44,714 nt of DNA, taken from NCBI GenBank assembly GCA_022562275.1, contig JADFPP010000022.1, positions 1-44,714 on the forward strand. The letters run 5' to 3'. The notes under the pieces are model-generated. The model worked only from the letters and a program-made list of their open reading frames with translations, searched no databases and was not told the DNA's origin. Below, one piece after another: positions 29,603 to 40,800 of the stretch (its first letter is position 1; every line of letters begins with the position of its first letter). Position numbers and translations under genes: made by a program. Source of the stretch: Bacteroidota bacterium. GTDB lineage: Bacteria > Bacteroidota > Ignavibacteria > Ignavibacteriales > Ignavibacteriaceae.

Positions 29603-30067
29603 TCAATAAAAGTGTACCTCATAATCTATAAACTCCCCATTCTTATATGTAAACTTAGCACTGAAAAATTTTTCTTCGAACAACCATGGAATAAAATATT
29701 TATCTCCCGGCCATAAATTTATTTCCAGAAGTTTATCATTTGGAATCCAGGCAAGATCACCTTCTTTTGAAATTATCAGGTCTCCCTCAAATTCAGTAGT
29801 TGTAAAAAGAAAAACGTACCAGTCTTCCTTACCATCAAATAACGGAAATGTTATAAATCCTTTCAAGATCAAGTTTTTGGTAGTTAATCCGCACTCCTCC
29901 TTAATTTCCCTTATTGCACATTCTTCCGGGCTTTCACCAGGTTCAAATTTTCCACCTAAACCATTCCATTTCCCCCGATGATAATCATTGTCTTTTTTTA
30001 CTCTATGCAGCATTAGCGTGGCGTTCTGTTTTTCATCTACTATATAGCAAAGTGTTGCAAGTTTCAT
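29603..30067 (-). CDS. Nudix hydrolase, MutT-like
   Basis: The 154-residue protein contains a complete Nudix box G39-x5-E45-x7-REIKEECGL (GGKFEPGESPEECAIREIKE), which binds divalent metal and hydrolyses X-linked nucleoside diphosphates. KWNGLGGKFEPGE and the later LPWKYFIPWLFEEKFF-like region (here DKYFIPWLFEEKFFSAKF) are those of the MTH1/8-oxo-dGTP diphosphatase group. It is probably a nucleotide-pool sanitiser; the substrate is inferred. It lies near the SMUG2-like glycosylase on the same strand, both DNA-damage functions, but they are 269 bases apart. Confidence 0.9.
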   Translation of the reverse strand: MKLATLCYIVDEKQNATLMLHRVKKDNDYHRGKWNGLGGKFEPGESPEECAIREIKEECGLTTKNLILKGFITFPLFDGKEDWYVFLFTTTEFEGDLIISKEGDLAWIPNDKLLEINLWPGDKYFIPWLFEEKFFSAKFTYKNGEFIDYEVHFY

Positions 30068-30254
30068 ATAATTCTTTTAATATTCTGATAAATAATTTGA
30101 TAAAATAAAAAATTAAAATTGTCGTTCACAAAGAAGCATATAATCCCGGTGCAGCACAATGATAATATTTTACAAACCGTTATTTATTTTTATTTATATT
30201 GTTAAATAAAAGTTTTTATTCTTATTAAAAACAAAACTTTGGGAAGTAATGTTA

Positions 30255-30563
30255 ATGAAAAAAAACATAGAGATAGAAACAATTGTTGGAGACGAAGGGA
30301 ATTTATTACAAGCACCAATTGAAGAAGATATAAACATACGGATATTAAGTGACGACACTGAGTTTGTAATAAGTGCAGCAAAGAACAAAGACGAAGAAGA
30401 TGAAACAGATGATGACGATGATTATTACCATGAAGAAGATGAAGAAAAGGAAAATCCCTTCGACAGAGAACCAACCGATAAGGAATTAGATGACAGCGAC
30501 ATTCCTATTGTAAACCCCGAAGATGATCTGCTGGACGATGAAGAAGAGATACCACTTAACTGA
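30255..30563 (+). CDS. Highly acidic small protein, unknown function
   Basis: The 102-residue protein has a short ordered-looking start (MKKNIEIETIVGDEGNLLQA) and a long low-complexity acidic tail (DEEDETDDDDDYYHEEDEEK and later DDLLDDEEEIPLN) with more than a third Asp/Glu. The tail is probably disordered. ATG 30255 is favoured over 30249 because GGGAAG then lies 8 bases upstream. The stop is immediately followed by that of hldD on the other strand. No family is recognised. Confidence 0.65.
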   Translation: MKKNIEIETIVGDEGNLLQAPIEEDINIRILSDDTEFVISAAKNKDEEDETDDDDDYYHEEDEEKENPFDREPTDKELDDSDIPIVNPEDDLLDDEEEIPLN

Positions 30564-31547
30564 TTACATACCAAGATATAGCTTGCCCACCAAGTAATTT
30601 TTAACATAATCGGTAATTCCATCCTCAAGTGTTGTAACAGGTTTTGTGTATCCGGCATCCCGGATCCTTGTTAGAGGTGCTTCTGTAAAATACTGATATT
30701 TTTCTGCGAGATGTTTGGGGAGATCTATATATTCAATTTTTACAGGGACCCCCATCGCTGTAAATAATATGCTTACAAGATCATTCCATGTTCTTGCTTT
30801 TCCTGTGCCAACATTAAACAAACCATTCTTTTTTCTATGGTCTAAGAAATGCAATGTCATATCAACCGCGCTTTTTACATAAATAAAATCTCGCATTTGT
30901 TCGCCGTCCTTATATTCAGGGTTGCCGGATTTAAACAGCTTCACCTTCCCGGTATCTCTTATTTGTTCAAAAGCCTTATGAGCCACACTTCTCATATCGG
31001 CTTTGTGATATTCATTTGGTCCGTAAACATTAAAATATTTTATGCCCACTATATCTTTGAAAGCATTATTATTCAATGCCCATATATCGAAAAGGTTTTT
31101 AGAGTAGCCATACATATTCAGGGGGCGCAAGGAGCCACAAGCAGTTTTATCATCATCAAATCCTGTACTGCCATCACCATACGTTGCTGCCGAAGAAGCG
31201 TAAATAAATCGTATATCATTCCTCAAACAATATTCAGCAAGCGTTTTAGTATATTTATAATTGTTTGTTAAGAGATAATCGGCATCTGTTTCGGTAGTTG
31301 AAGAGTTAGCTCCCAAATGTATAATAGCATCTGTTTCGCTATACTTGCCATCATTTAATAATTCGAGAAAGTCGTTCTTGTTTACGAAATCATCGAACTT
31401 AAGCCCAACAAGATTCTTCCATTTTTCATCTTTGCCAAGCTCATCTACTATAATAATATCTTTCTCGCCTCGTCTGTTTAATTCCCAAACAACAGCACTG
31501 CCGATAAAACCTGCTCCGCCGGTTACGATGACCATTTTATTGCCCAT
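30564..31547 (-). CDS. hldD: ADP-L-glycero-D-manno-heptose 6-epimerase
   Basis: The 327-residue short-chain dehydrogenase/reductase has the NAD(P) site TGGAGFIGSAVVWELN (9-24), the heptose-epimerase segments IIHLGANSSTTETDADYL and FIYASSAATYGDG, the YxxxK pair in NMYGYSKNLFD, and YFNVYGPNEYHK. It makes ADP-L-glycero-D-manno-heptose for the lipopolysaccharide inner core, so the cell is likely didermic with heptose-containing LPS. It is not clustered with other hld genes. Confidence 0.93.
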   Translation of the reverse strand: MGNKMVIVTGGAGFIGSAVVWELNRRGEKDIIIVDELGKDEKWKNLVGLKFDDFVNKNDFLELLNDGKYSETDAIIHLGANSSTTETDADYLLTNNYKYTKTLAEYCLRNDIRFIYASSAATYGDGSTGFDDDKTACGSLRPLNMYGYSKNLFDIWALNNNAFKDIVGIKYFNVYGPNEYHKADMRSVAHKAFEQIRDTGKVKLFKSGNPEYKDGEQMRDFIYVKSAVDMTLHFLDHRKKNGLFNVGTGKARTWNDLVSILFTAMGVPVKIEYIDLPKHLAEKYQYFTEAPLTRIRDAGYTKPVTTLEDGITDYVKNYLVGKLYLGM

Positions 31548-31759
31548 GAGATGAATTAACTTAGTTTATAATGCGAAGCAATTTAATTATATTTAAAATC
31601 CTTTACAAAATGATGAATTATAACGGACATGCATGTTCGTACATTGATAGGAATCTATATAATCAAACAACCTTTGGTTTTTCTGATTACAGTTGAGTAA
31701 TCATTTTTAGAGGAGCTACCGTTTTTGTTAATAATCAATTTTAATGAGAGCAAGTTAAA

Positions 31760-34700
31760 ATGTCTGTTACATTAAAGCAGCTTCAAAACATATTAAAGGA
31801 ACGAATTCTTGTGCTTGATGGGGCAATGGGCACATTAATTCAAAACCAAAATCTTAGTGAAGAAGACTTCAGAGGTGAAAGATTTAAAGATCATCCTGTT
31901 TCGTTAAAGGGAAATAACGATCTTCTTAGTATTACACAACCTGAAATTATAAAAGACTTTCACAGGCAGTATTTTAAAGCCGGAGCAGATATTGTTGAAA
32001 CAAACACGTTTAACGGAACAGCAATATCCCAGGCAGATTATAAAACAGAAGATCTCGTTTATGAAATAAATTATGGGGCGGCAAAAATTGCAAAAGAAGT
32101 TGCCGAAGAGTTTACAATAAAAGAACCCGGCAAGCCCAGATTTGTTGCCGGTTCAATGGGTCCCTCCACCAAATCACTTTCAATTTCGCCGGATGTGAAT
32201 GATCCCGGCTACAGGGCAATTACTTTTGATCAGGTTGTTGAAGCATATACTGAGCAGGCAAGAGGACTAATTGACGGAGGCGTGGATTTACTTTTGGTAG
32301 AAACGATAATCGATACACTTAATGGCAAAGCGGTTATTTATGCAATCGATGAATATTGTTCAAAGCATAAAATTAATATTCCGGTGATGATTTCCGGATC
32401 TATTATAGACCAAAGCGGAAGGACATTATCGGGACAAACAATCGAGGCTTTTTGGACTTCCGTATCTCACACAAAAAACTTGTTAAGTATAGGAATTAAT
32501 TGTTCGCTCGGAGCTGAGCAAATGAGACCATTTGTCGAAGATCTTTCATCCATTGCAGATAAACCAATGTCTGTTTATCCCAATGCCGGATTACCGAATG
32601 AAATGGGTGATTATGACGAAACACCTGAAATAACTTCGTCAGTAATTGAGGAATTTGCGAAAAATGGTTTTGTTAATATAGTTGGTGGCTGCTGCGGCAC
32701 AACTCCCGAACATATTAAAGCAATATCCGATGCGGTTAAGAAGTATGAACCAAGAGTTGTTTCAAAACAGGAACCTAAATTGTACTTGAGCGGACTGGAA
32801 CCGGAAATTATTCAGCCGGAAAAAAACTTTATTAATATTGGGGAAAGAACTAATGTTGCCGGTTCAAAAAAGTTTGCAAGGCTCATCAAAGAAGATAAGT
32901 ACGAGGAAGCACTTTCAGTTGCCCGCGAGCAAGTAGAAAACGGAGCACAGATTCTTGATGTGAATATGGATGAAGGAATGATAGATTCGGAAGAAGCCAT
33001 GACAAAATTCCTTACTCTACTGGCATCCGAACCGGATATTGCTAAGGTTCCGATCATGATCGATTCATCAAAATGGTCTGTAATAGAAGCCGGGTTGAAA
33101 TGTGTGCAGGGCAAAGGAATTGTTAACTCGATTAGTTTAAAAGAGGGGGAAGAATCATTTATTAAACAAGCACGAAAAATTCTTCAGTATGGTGCTGCGG
33201 CTATTGTTATGGCATTTGATGAAGACGGACAGGCAGATACATATGAGAGAAAGATAGAGGTGTGTGAGCGTGCATATCGGATATTGACAGAAGTCGTTGG
33301 ATTCCCACCGCAGGACATCATTTTCGATCCTAACATATTAACTGTGGGAACAGGCATTGAAGAGCATAACAACTATGCAGTAAACTTTATTGAAGCAGCA
33401 AGATGGATAAAACAAAACCTGCCGCTTACAAAAGTTAGCGGAGGTGTTAGTAATATATCTTTTTCTTTCAGAGGGAATAATACAGTTCGCGAGGCAATGC
33501 ATTCGGCATTTCTCTACCACGCAATTAAAGCAGGTATGGATATGGGAATTGTGAATGCGGGTCAGTTAATAGTATATGAAGAAATTCCTAAAGAATTCTT
33601 AGAAAGAGTTGAGGACGTTCTTCTTAACAGGAGACCGGATTCTACTGAAAGATTAATTGAGTTTGCCAAATCAATAAAGGGAAATGGCAAAAATGAAGAA
33701 AAGAAAGATGAATGGCGAAACGCAACAGCCGTGGAAAGGTTAAAGCATGCAATTGTAAACGGTATTGTTGAATACGTTATAGAAGACACGGAGGAGGTTA
33801 GACAAAAGTATTCTAAGCCAATAGAAGTAATTGAAGGACCGTTAATGGAAGGAATGAATATCGTCGGGGATCTTTTTGGTTCAGGCAAGATGTTTCTTCC
33901 GCAGGTGGTTAAGAGCGCCAGAGTAATGAAAAAAGCGGTTGTGTATCTTGAGCCTTTCATTGAGGCCCATCCCCCCGACCCTTCCGAAGGAGAAGGGAAA
34001 TCTTTAAGAAAGACTTCAGGCAAGATATTGCTTGCAACCGTAAAGGGAGATGTACATGATATCGGTAAGAATATTGTTGGGGTAATTCTTGGCTGTAACA
34101 ATTATGATGTGATAGACCTTGGTGTGATGGTTCACTCAGAGAAAATACTTCAGGCAGCGATAGATGAAAATGTTGATATTATTGGTTTAAGCGGGTTAAT
34201 AACACCATCTCTTGAAGAGATGATACATGTTGCTAAACAAATGGAACGAAAAGGAATAAAATTACCGCTGCTTATTGGCGGGGCAACTACTTCACGTATT
34301 CACACAGCGGTTAAGATTGCGCAGAACTATAGCGGACCAACAATTCATGTGCTGGATGCTTCCCGGAGTGTGCCGGTTGTCAGCAATCTGTTGAATAAAG
34401 AAAAAAGAGGAAAATTTATAAAGAACATAATAAAAGAGTATTCACAAACAAGAGAAGATTATCTTAAAAGAAGATCCACTAAAAAGTTTATAAAAATTAA
34501 CGATGCGAGAGAAAACAGATTAAAGATTGATTGGAGAATGGAAAAAATAGTTAAACCAAAAAAGACAGGTATAACTATTCTGCAAAGCATTTCACTCGAA
34601 AAGTTGAAGAGACACATTGACTGGACGCCTTTCTTTTTAACCTGGGAACTTAAAGGAAAGTACCCTAAAATTTTTAAAAACGAAAAGTATGGGGTCGAAT

Positions 34701-35464
34701 CAAAAAAACTTTTTGATGATGCAAACAAACTGCTCGATGAAATAATTGCCAATAAAAAATTAACAGCAAACGGTGTGATTGGTCTGTTCCCGGCAAACAC
34801 AGTTGGTTACGACGATATCGAAATTTATTATGATGAAAATCGGGATAGGGTAATTACAGTTCTTCATACATTAAGACAACAAATGAAAAAAGCTAAGGGG
34901 CAGCCTAACCTGGCACTTGCTGATTTTATTGCTCCAAAGAAAAGCGGTGTTAAAGATTATATAGGCGCATTTGCGGTTACAGCAGGAATAGGAATTGAAA
35001 AACTTGTAGATGAATATGAAAAGCAAAGCGATGATTATAACAGCATTATGATAAAAGCATTGGCAGATCGTCTGGCAGAAGCATTTGCAGAATATTTGCA
35101 CTTGATCGTTAGAAAGGAATACTGGGGTTATTCCGGCGAAGAATGTTATACAACAGAAGAACTAATTAGTGAAAAATATTCTGGAATACGCCCGGCGCCC
35201 GGCTATCCTGCACAACCCGATCATACAGAGAAACTGTTAATATTTGATCTGCTGAATGTTGAAAAGAATACGACGATTAAGTTAACCGAAAACCTGGCGA
35301 TGCATCCGGCGTCATCAATTAGCGGATTATTCTTTGCCTCTCCGCATGCGAAATATTTTAACGTGGGAAAAATAGAGAAGGACCAGGTGCTTGATTACCA
35401 TCGCCGAAAAGGATTAAGTGTTGATGAGGTAGAGAAATGGCTTGCAACAGCATTAAATTATTAA
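31760..35464 (+). CDS. metH: Cobalamin-dependent methionine synthase
   Basis: The 1234-residue protein transfers a methyl group from methyltetrahydrofolate to homocysteine through cobalamin. The domains are in the usual order: homocysteine/zinc domain (DGAMGT near 20, C250 in GINCSLG, CC near 310 in [10 protein letters not shown]), pterin-binding domain from about 355 ([16 protein letters not shown]), cap, B12 domain with [12 protein letters not shown] whose His binds cobalt (about 764), and the AdoMet reactivation domain with [15 protein letters not shown] (about 1145). The linker before the B12 domain holds an extra segment [15 protein letters not shown] (listed separately). No riboswitch is evident upstream. 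The start at 31760 has GAGAGCAAG before it. Confidence 0.97.
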   Translation: MSVTLKQLQNILKERILVLDGAMGTLIQNQNLSEEDFRGERFKDHPVSLKGNNDLLSITQPEIIKDFHRQYFKAGADIVETNTFNGTAISQADYKTEDLVYEINYGAAKIAKEVAEEFTIKEPGKPRFVAGSMGPSTKSLSISPDVNDPGYRAITFDQVVEAYTEQARGLIDGGVDLLLVETIIDTLNGKAVIYAIDEYCSKHKINIPVMISGSIIDQSGRTLSGQTIEAFWTSVSHTKNLLSIGINCSLGAEQMRPFVEDLSSIADKPMSVYPNAGLPNEMGDYDETPEITSSVIEEFAKNGFVNIVGGCCGTTPEHIKAISDAVKKYEPRVVSKQEPKLYLSGLEPEIIQPEKNFINIGERTNVAGSKKFARLIKEDKYEEALSVAREQVENGAQILDVNMDEGMIDSEEAMTKFLTLLASEPDIAKVPIMIDSSKWSVIEAGLKCVQGKGIVNSISLKEGEESFIKQARKILQYGAAAIVMAFDEDGQADTYERKIEVCERAYRILTEVVGFPPQDIIFDPNILTVGTGIEEHNNYAVNFIEAARWIKQNLPLTKVSGGVSNISFSFRGNNTVREAMHSAFLYHAIKAGMDMGIVNAGQLIVYEEIPKEFLERVEDVLLNRRPDSTERLIEFAKSIKGNGKNEEKKDEWRNATAVERLKHAIVNGIVEYVIEDTEEVRQKYSKPIEVIEGPLMEGMNIVGDLFGSGKMFLPQVVKSARVMKKAVVYLEPFIEAHPPDPSEGEGKSLRKTSGKILLATVKGDVHDIGKNIVGVILGCNNYDVIDLGVMVHSEKILQAAIDENVDIIGLSGLITPSLEEMIHVAKQMERKGIKLPLLIGGATTSRIHTAVKIAQNYSGPTIHVLDASRSVPVVSNLLNKEKRGKFIKNIIKEYSQTREDYLKRRSTKKFIKINDARENRLKIDWRMEKIVKPKKTGITILQSISLEKLKRHIDWTPFFLTWELKGKYPKIFKNEKYGVESKKLFDDANKLLDEIIANKKLTANGVIGLFPANTVGYDDIEIYYDENRDRVITVLHTLRQQMKKAKGQPNLALADFIAPKKSGVKDYIGAFAVTAGIGIEKLVDEYEKQSDDYNSIMIKALADRLAEAFAEYLHLIVRKEYWGYSGEECYTTEELISEKYSGIRPAPGYPAQPDHTEKLLIFDLLNVEKNTTIKLTENLAMHPASSISGLFFASPHAKYFNVGKIEKDQVLDYHRRKGLSVDEVEKWLATALNY
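33966..34000 (+). repeat. Palindromic segment inside metH coding sequence
   Basis: CCCTTC (33979-33984) and GAAGGG (33992-33997) form a GC-rich stem, preceded by CCCATCCCCCCGA. It encodes the residues [10 protein letters not shown] in the MetH linker where relatives have a short charged linker. Base composition differs from the rest of the gene, which suggests an in-frame inserted repeat. Confidence 0.6.
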
Positions 35465-35720
35465 GGTTGGAACCAGTTCTTTCGTGCGCCCGCTATAATA
35501 AAAGTGGAATGCCGATACTTTTTCATTAAATAAATTTACATTTTGTTTTTAATGGAAACCCAAACAAATACCACGCTAAACTAAATCCTATTGGATTAAA
35601 AAAAACCATATGGTTTTGTAAGAATAAATTTATACTATGGATTTGTTAAAAGTAAAAACTTAACAGATTATTCCTATATTTTGGATATTAGTTTTTGTAT
35701 CAAAACAAAGAGTAACTATT
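35465..35720. other. Intergenic gap after metH
   Basis: No gene is seen. A perfect 16-base palindrome AAAACCATATGGTTTT lies at 35602-35617; flanked by A and T runs it may act as a weak terminator. Confidence 0.4.
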
Positions 35721-36299
35721 ATGAATGAAAAAATAAGATGTTCATGGCCAACTGACAATAAGTTAATGATCAAATATCATGATAAGGAATGGGGTAAACC
35801 GGTTCATGACGATAAAAAATTATTTGAGTTTCTACTTCTAGAAGGATTCCAGGCAGGACTGAGCTGGAGTACTATTCTAAATAAAAGAGAAAATTTCCGC
35901 AAGGCATTTGATAACTTCGACTTTTACAAGATTGTAAAATATAATAAGCGCAAAATAAATTCCCTGATGCAGGATGCCGGAATAATAAGGAACAAACTAA
36001 AAATTGAATCTGCAATTCGTAATGCAAAGGCGTTTTTAGAAGTAAGGAAAGAATTCGGAACATTTAATAAATATATCTGGGGTTTTGTGAAAGGAAAACC
36101 GATTATTAATAAAAGAAAATCTTTAAAAGATCTTCCAACATCCACAAAACTCTCCGATAAAATTAGTAAAGATCTTAAAAACAGGGGATTTAAATTTGTT
36201 GGTTCAACTATAATTTATGCACATATGCAGGCAACCGGAATGGTGAATGATCATACAACAAATTGCTTTAGATATAAAGAGATCACAGGATTTAAATAA
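35721..36299 (+). CDS. tag: DNA-3-methyladenine glycosylase I
   Basis: The 192-residue enzyme excises 3-methyladenine in base excision repair. The zinc ligands fit the family spacing: C7 (RCSWP), H20 (KYHDKEWG), H178 and C182 (NDHTTNCF). LFEFLLLEGFQAGLSWSTIL and GFKFVGSTIIYAHMQATGMV are signature segments. Length is typical. It stands alone with an AT-rich leader (AAAGAGTAACTATT before the ATG). Confidence 0.96.
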   Translation: MNEKIRCSWPTDNKLMIKYHDKEWGKPVHDDKKLFEFLLLEGFQAGLSWSTILNKRENFRKAFDNFDFYKIVKYNKRKINSLMQDAGIIRNKLKIESAIRNAKAFLEVRKEFGTFNKYIWGFVKGKPIINKRKSLKDLPTSTKLSDKISKDLKNRGFKFVGSTIIYAHMQATGMVNDHTTNCFRYKEITGFK

Positions 36300-36561
36300 A
36301 GTGTAATACAATATATTGATCCGTCTCACTTTATAACACACAGAAAAGCCTGTAGTACTAGTGATTTTGGGGGGTGAAAAACCACTTAATTATTCAATTC
36401 ATAATCCTTATTTTCCACTTAACACATTTAAGTGACCTATTATATGAGCATTTCTTATTTTTATTGTTCAATCAGAGAAAAATAAAATTTTTCTGTAACG
36501 TTTTATAAAAATTTATCGTCTTAAATATGAAAATAATATCAATCAATTGTTGAGTAAAAAT

Positions 36562-37776
36562 ATGAGAAATCTAAGTAAATCAACCTGGATTAAAATAGCT
36601 TCAACTTTGGGAATTGTCATCATCGGATTTCTAATTATGTCCAGTCTCGGTTCCACAGAAAAACACAGCAAGAAGCATGAAATTCCTCCCGAAGTACGTT
36701 TAGTTGAAACAGAATCGGTAATCTTTGGTGATTTAACATTAGAGATTGAAGGCAATGGTGTGGTTCAATCACAGCGCACATTAAACTATGTGTCTGAAGC
36801 AACCGGTGTTTCATTGTTTGCAAAGAACGATTTGAAAGATGGAACATTTGTTCGTAAGGGAGAAACAATCATCGAGGTAGATTCGCGTGAAGTAGAAAAC
36901 ACACTGTTTACACTACGTTCGGAATTTATGAACGGGTTGGCAGCCGTTCTGCCGGATATTAAAATTGAGGATGTTGATGCATACAATAGATGGTATAATT
37001 ACTTCATTAATTTGGATATTCATAAAACAACACCGGAACTGCCGGAGATCTTAAGCTCGCAGGAAAAAATTAAACTGAGCGGGCGGGGAGTGTTTAGTAA
37101 ATATTATGCTGTTAAAAACCAGGAAATACTCTTATCGAAATACAAAATTGTTGCACCATTCAGCGGCTATTTAAAATCACAGGGAATTATCGAAGGGAGC
37201 TTTATTTCAAAAGGGCAGCAGCTTTTTTATTTAAGCGATGCAAGGAATGTTGAAATTGCAGTTCCGTTATTAGTTGATGAAATTAATCTTATTGATTTTT
37301 CCAAAGTACCTTCTGTTAAAATATATGTAGATAAAAACGAAGAAGAAGTTTTACAGGGGAAAATTTACAGGAAAGAAACTATACTAAATAAAAACTCTCA
37401 AACATTAAACGTATACGTTACGTTTTACAACAACAAGCTTAATCCTTACTTCCTGCCGGGTAATTATGTTTCTTTAATAATAAATGGCAAGAGGCTTTAT
37501 GATGTTGCCCGGATTCCGAGATATGTAGTTGATAACGAGCAGAATGTATTTACTATGGAAGATGGAAAATTAGGAAAACAAAAGGTTGATGTTGTAACTA
37601 TTCAGGGCAACGTAGCAATAATTAAACATACAGTTCCTGATAACATGAAAATTGTAACGACAATCCTCCAGAGACCGTTAATTGGTATGAATATAAAATC
37701 ATCAAATGAAACGTTAGAGCTAAAGGAAGAAATTCCCGTTATTGAAGATGGCGGACAACTTTCCCAGGCTGACTAA
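36562..37776 (+). CDS. RND efflux periplasmic adaptor (HlyD family)
   Basis: The 404-residue protein has one N-terminal membrane anchor (WIKIASTLGIVIIGFLIMSS) and then the periplasmic adaptor: first lipoyl half (VVQSQRTLNYVSEATGVSLF, DGTFVRKGETIIEVDSRE), a short hairpin, second lipoyl half (YKIVAPFSGYLKSQGIIEGS followed by FISKGQQLFYLSD) and beta-barrel (VYVTFYNNKLNPYFLPGNYV). It would bridge the RND pump encoded next to an outer membrane channel. The start is uncertain: ATG 36562 is used, but TTG 36547 is in frame. The pump gene follows after 30 bases, an operon. No TolC-type gene or regulator is adjacent. Confidence 0.88.
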   Translation: MRNLSKSTWIKIASTLGIVIIGFLIMSSLGSTEKHSKKHEIPPEVRLVETESVIFGDLTLEIEGNGVVQSQRTLNYVSEATGVSLFAKNDLKDGTFVRKGETIIEVDSREVENTLFTLRSEFMNGLAAVLPDIKIEDVDAYNRWYNYFINLDIHKTTPELPEILSSQEKIKLSGRGVFSKYYAVKNQEILLSKYKIVAPFSGYLKSQGIIEGSFISKGQQLFYLSDARNVEIAVPLLVDEINLIDFSKVPSVKIYVDKNEEEVLQGKIYRKETILNKNSQTLNVYVTFYNNKLNPYFLPGNYVSLIINGKRLYDVARIPRYVVDNEQNVFTMEDGKLGKQKVDVVTIQGNVAIIKHTVPDNMKIVTTILQRPLIGMNIKSSNETLELKEEIPVIEDGGQLSQAD

Positions 37777-37806
37777 TATATTTGAATTATAAAACAGGAA
37801 CGCATC

Positions 37807-40800
37807 ATGGCATCAAAATTTATTCAATATTTCATTAAGCATTCTGTAATTACCAATTGGGTGATGATAGTTATTTGTATTGCCGGAATATTTGGTTTAT
37901 CCCAACTACAAAAAAGAATTACTCCCAAGATTGAAATCGAAAAAGTAAATATTAGAGTTCCTTATCCAGGCGCATCTGCAGTTGAAGTTGAAGAAGGTAT
38001 AGTTGTAAAGATTGAAGAGAGTTTGCGGGGAATGGAAGGAATTGAAAAAGTTACATCTACCTCTGCCGATAATTGGGGAAGTGTAACTGTGGAGATCACG
38101 GATAGTTATGATATGAATAAAGCAATTCAAGAGATTAAAAACGCAGTTAATTCAATCAACTCATATCCTGTTGGTGCAGAAAAACCGGTTGTTTCTCAGC
38201 AAACAATGTGGAACCGTGGAATTATGTTCAGCATATATGGACCGGCAGATCTGTATACTCTTAAAAAAATAGTAGAGGAATTTAGAGATGATCTTTTAAG
38301 GACAGGGAAAATATCAAATGTTTTCTGGTGGGGCATACCTGACAGGGAATTCTCCATAGAGATTTCACCGGATGATCTGCTGCGGTATAAATTAACAATT
38401 AATGAAATATCACAGGCAATTCGTAACTCTAACCTGAATCTATCCTCCGGCTCCGTACTAACCGATCAGGAAGAAATTCTTATTAGAACCTATAATAAAA
38501 AATATGAAGCGATTGATTTTGAAGGAATTGAAGTGATCTCCTCAATTGACGGAAGGAAAATACTACTTAAGGATATATGCACCATACAGGAACAATGGCC
38601 GGAAAACAGGTTCTATGCAGAATATAACGGAAGAAGATCTGTTGGGTTTAATGTAATGTACAGCAATAGCGAAGATGTAGTTGAGATAGTTAAGATTGCC
38701 GAGGATCTGGCAGCAGAGTATGAGCAGAGATATGCCGGGCTGGTTGAGTTCAAAACCTTTATTAAAGAAACAGATGAATTGGAAGAACGAATACAATTGA
38801 TGACACAAAACGGTTTGATAGGATTAGCATTAGTTCTGGTATTACTCGGCATATTTTTAAATACAAGGCTCTCGTTTTGGGTGGCTCTGGGTATTCCGAT
38901 TTCACTGCTTGGAATGTTTTTCGTTCTCTGGGTGCTGGGCATTACTATAAATGAAATGAGTTTATTCGGGGTAATTTTAGTTATTGGAATTCTTGTAGAT
39001 GATGGAATTATTATTGGAGAGAGTATTTATACACAATTTCAAAAGTATGGGAAAAAGCCGTTCCGGGCAGCGATCGACGGCACAAAAGAAGTAATGAAAC
39101 CGGTCGGTATTTCCGTTATTACAACCATGGTTGCATTTACACCATACTTTTTCTTTTACGGTATGCTGGGTAAACATGTTTGGCAGATAGCTGTAGTTAT
39201 CATAGTCTCATTAATGTTTTCGTTAATTGAGGCGTTTATTATTCTTCCGGCACACATTGCACACTCAAAGGCATTACATCAAACTAATTTGAAAGAAAGT
39301 ATATTTGGACGGATGAGAATAAACCTGGATAAGGGAACTAATTTTATTTTAGAAAGAATTTACAAACCACTTCTTTCCTTTTCTCTAAGAAACAGGTGGG
39401 CGGTTGTTGCAGGAATTTTTGCTGTCGTTCTAACTATTACCGGATTATTTCAGGGATCTCATGTGCGTGCACAATTTTTCCCTGAAATAGAACCGCCTTA
39501 TGCCAGAATTCAGGTTGAAATGACGGCAGGTACTTCTGCAGAGGTTGCAAACGTAATAAGGTACAAATTGATTGATAAGGCGTTGCAATTTGCAAAAGAA
39601 TGGGAGGATGAAGGTAAAACAAATCCAATTGAAAATTTTACTTCGTGGATGAATGCCGGGACACTAAACATATTTTTTGTGCTTCCTTCTTCGGCGGATA
39701 GAGATTATTCAATCGGTGAGTTCTCACAAGCTTTAGGTGATTACATTGGTACAGTGCCCGAAGCTGAAAATGTTAGTGTGGGTGGATGGAGCTTTGGTGG
39801 AACCCCAATCTCGGTTAGATTTGTAAGCACTGATTACAGTCAATTGATGAAAGCAAAAGACCTTCTTAAGAGAGAATTAAAAAAGATTGACGGTGTTAAA
39901 GACATTAGAGACGATACTCCCCTTGGTAATAATGAATTTATTGTGGAGCTTAAACCAAAAGGCAAAGCATTAGGATTTACATTAAGAGACCTTACAACGC
40001 AATTGAGACAAGGATTTTATGGACAGGAAGTCATGCGTCTTCAAAAAGGAAGGGACGAAGTAAAGGTTTGGGTAAGATTTACAAAGGATGAACGTGTTTC
40101 CATCAGCCAAATAGAAAACTTAAAAATGCGCACACCAATGGGCGAATATGTTCCCTTTAAAGAAGTTGCAACTTACAGAATTGAAAGGGGGTTGAGAAGA
40201 ATAAGACACGAAAATGGTGAAAGGTCATTAACCGTTAGAGCAGATATGGATTTTACAAAAAACGATCAGTCTGTTGTATTAGAAGAACTTAATGCTACAG
40301 TTATTCCGGATATTCTTGCACAGGTAGATGGTGTTAAGAGAAACTATGGCGGGCAGCAGGAAGTAGTTGGAAAAATGATTAACTCTATGGTGTTCTCGAT
40401 GACCATCGCATTAGTGATCATGTTTACAATTCTAATGTTTCTGTTAAAATCTTATATGCAAACGTTAATGATTATGAGTTTAATACCGCTGGGTGTAATA
40501 GGTGCTGTATTAGGTCATTATATAATCGGAATACCGGTTTCAATACTTTCGTTTCTGGGTCTTGTGGCACTTGCGGGAATTATTATTAATGATTCGGTTG
40601 TACTTGTTGATAAGTACAATAATCTGCTGAAATCCGGTATAAATGTTCCCGACGCATTGCTGGAAGCTGGAATGGCAAGGTTCAGACCTATAGTACTTAC
40701 AACAATTACAACATCTGCAGGTCTGGCACCAATAATATTTTTAAGAAGCGAGCAGGGTCAGTTTCTTGTACCTATGGCAGTATCCGTTGCATTCGGGCTA

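Noticed and set aside
31555-31759. Possible cobalamin or SAM riboswitch before metH
   Set aside because: The short leader shows no B12-box-like or SAM-box-like conserved sequence and no terminator hairpin.
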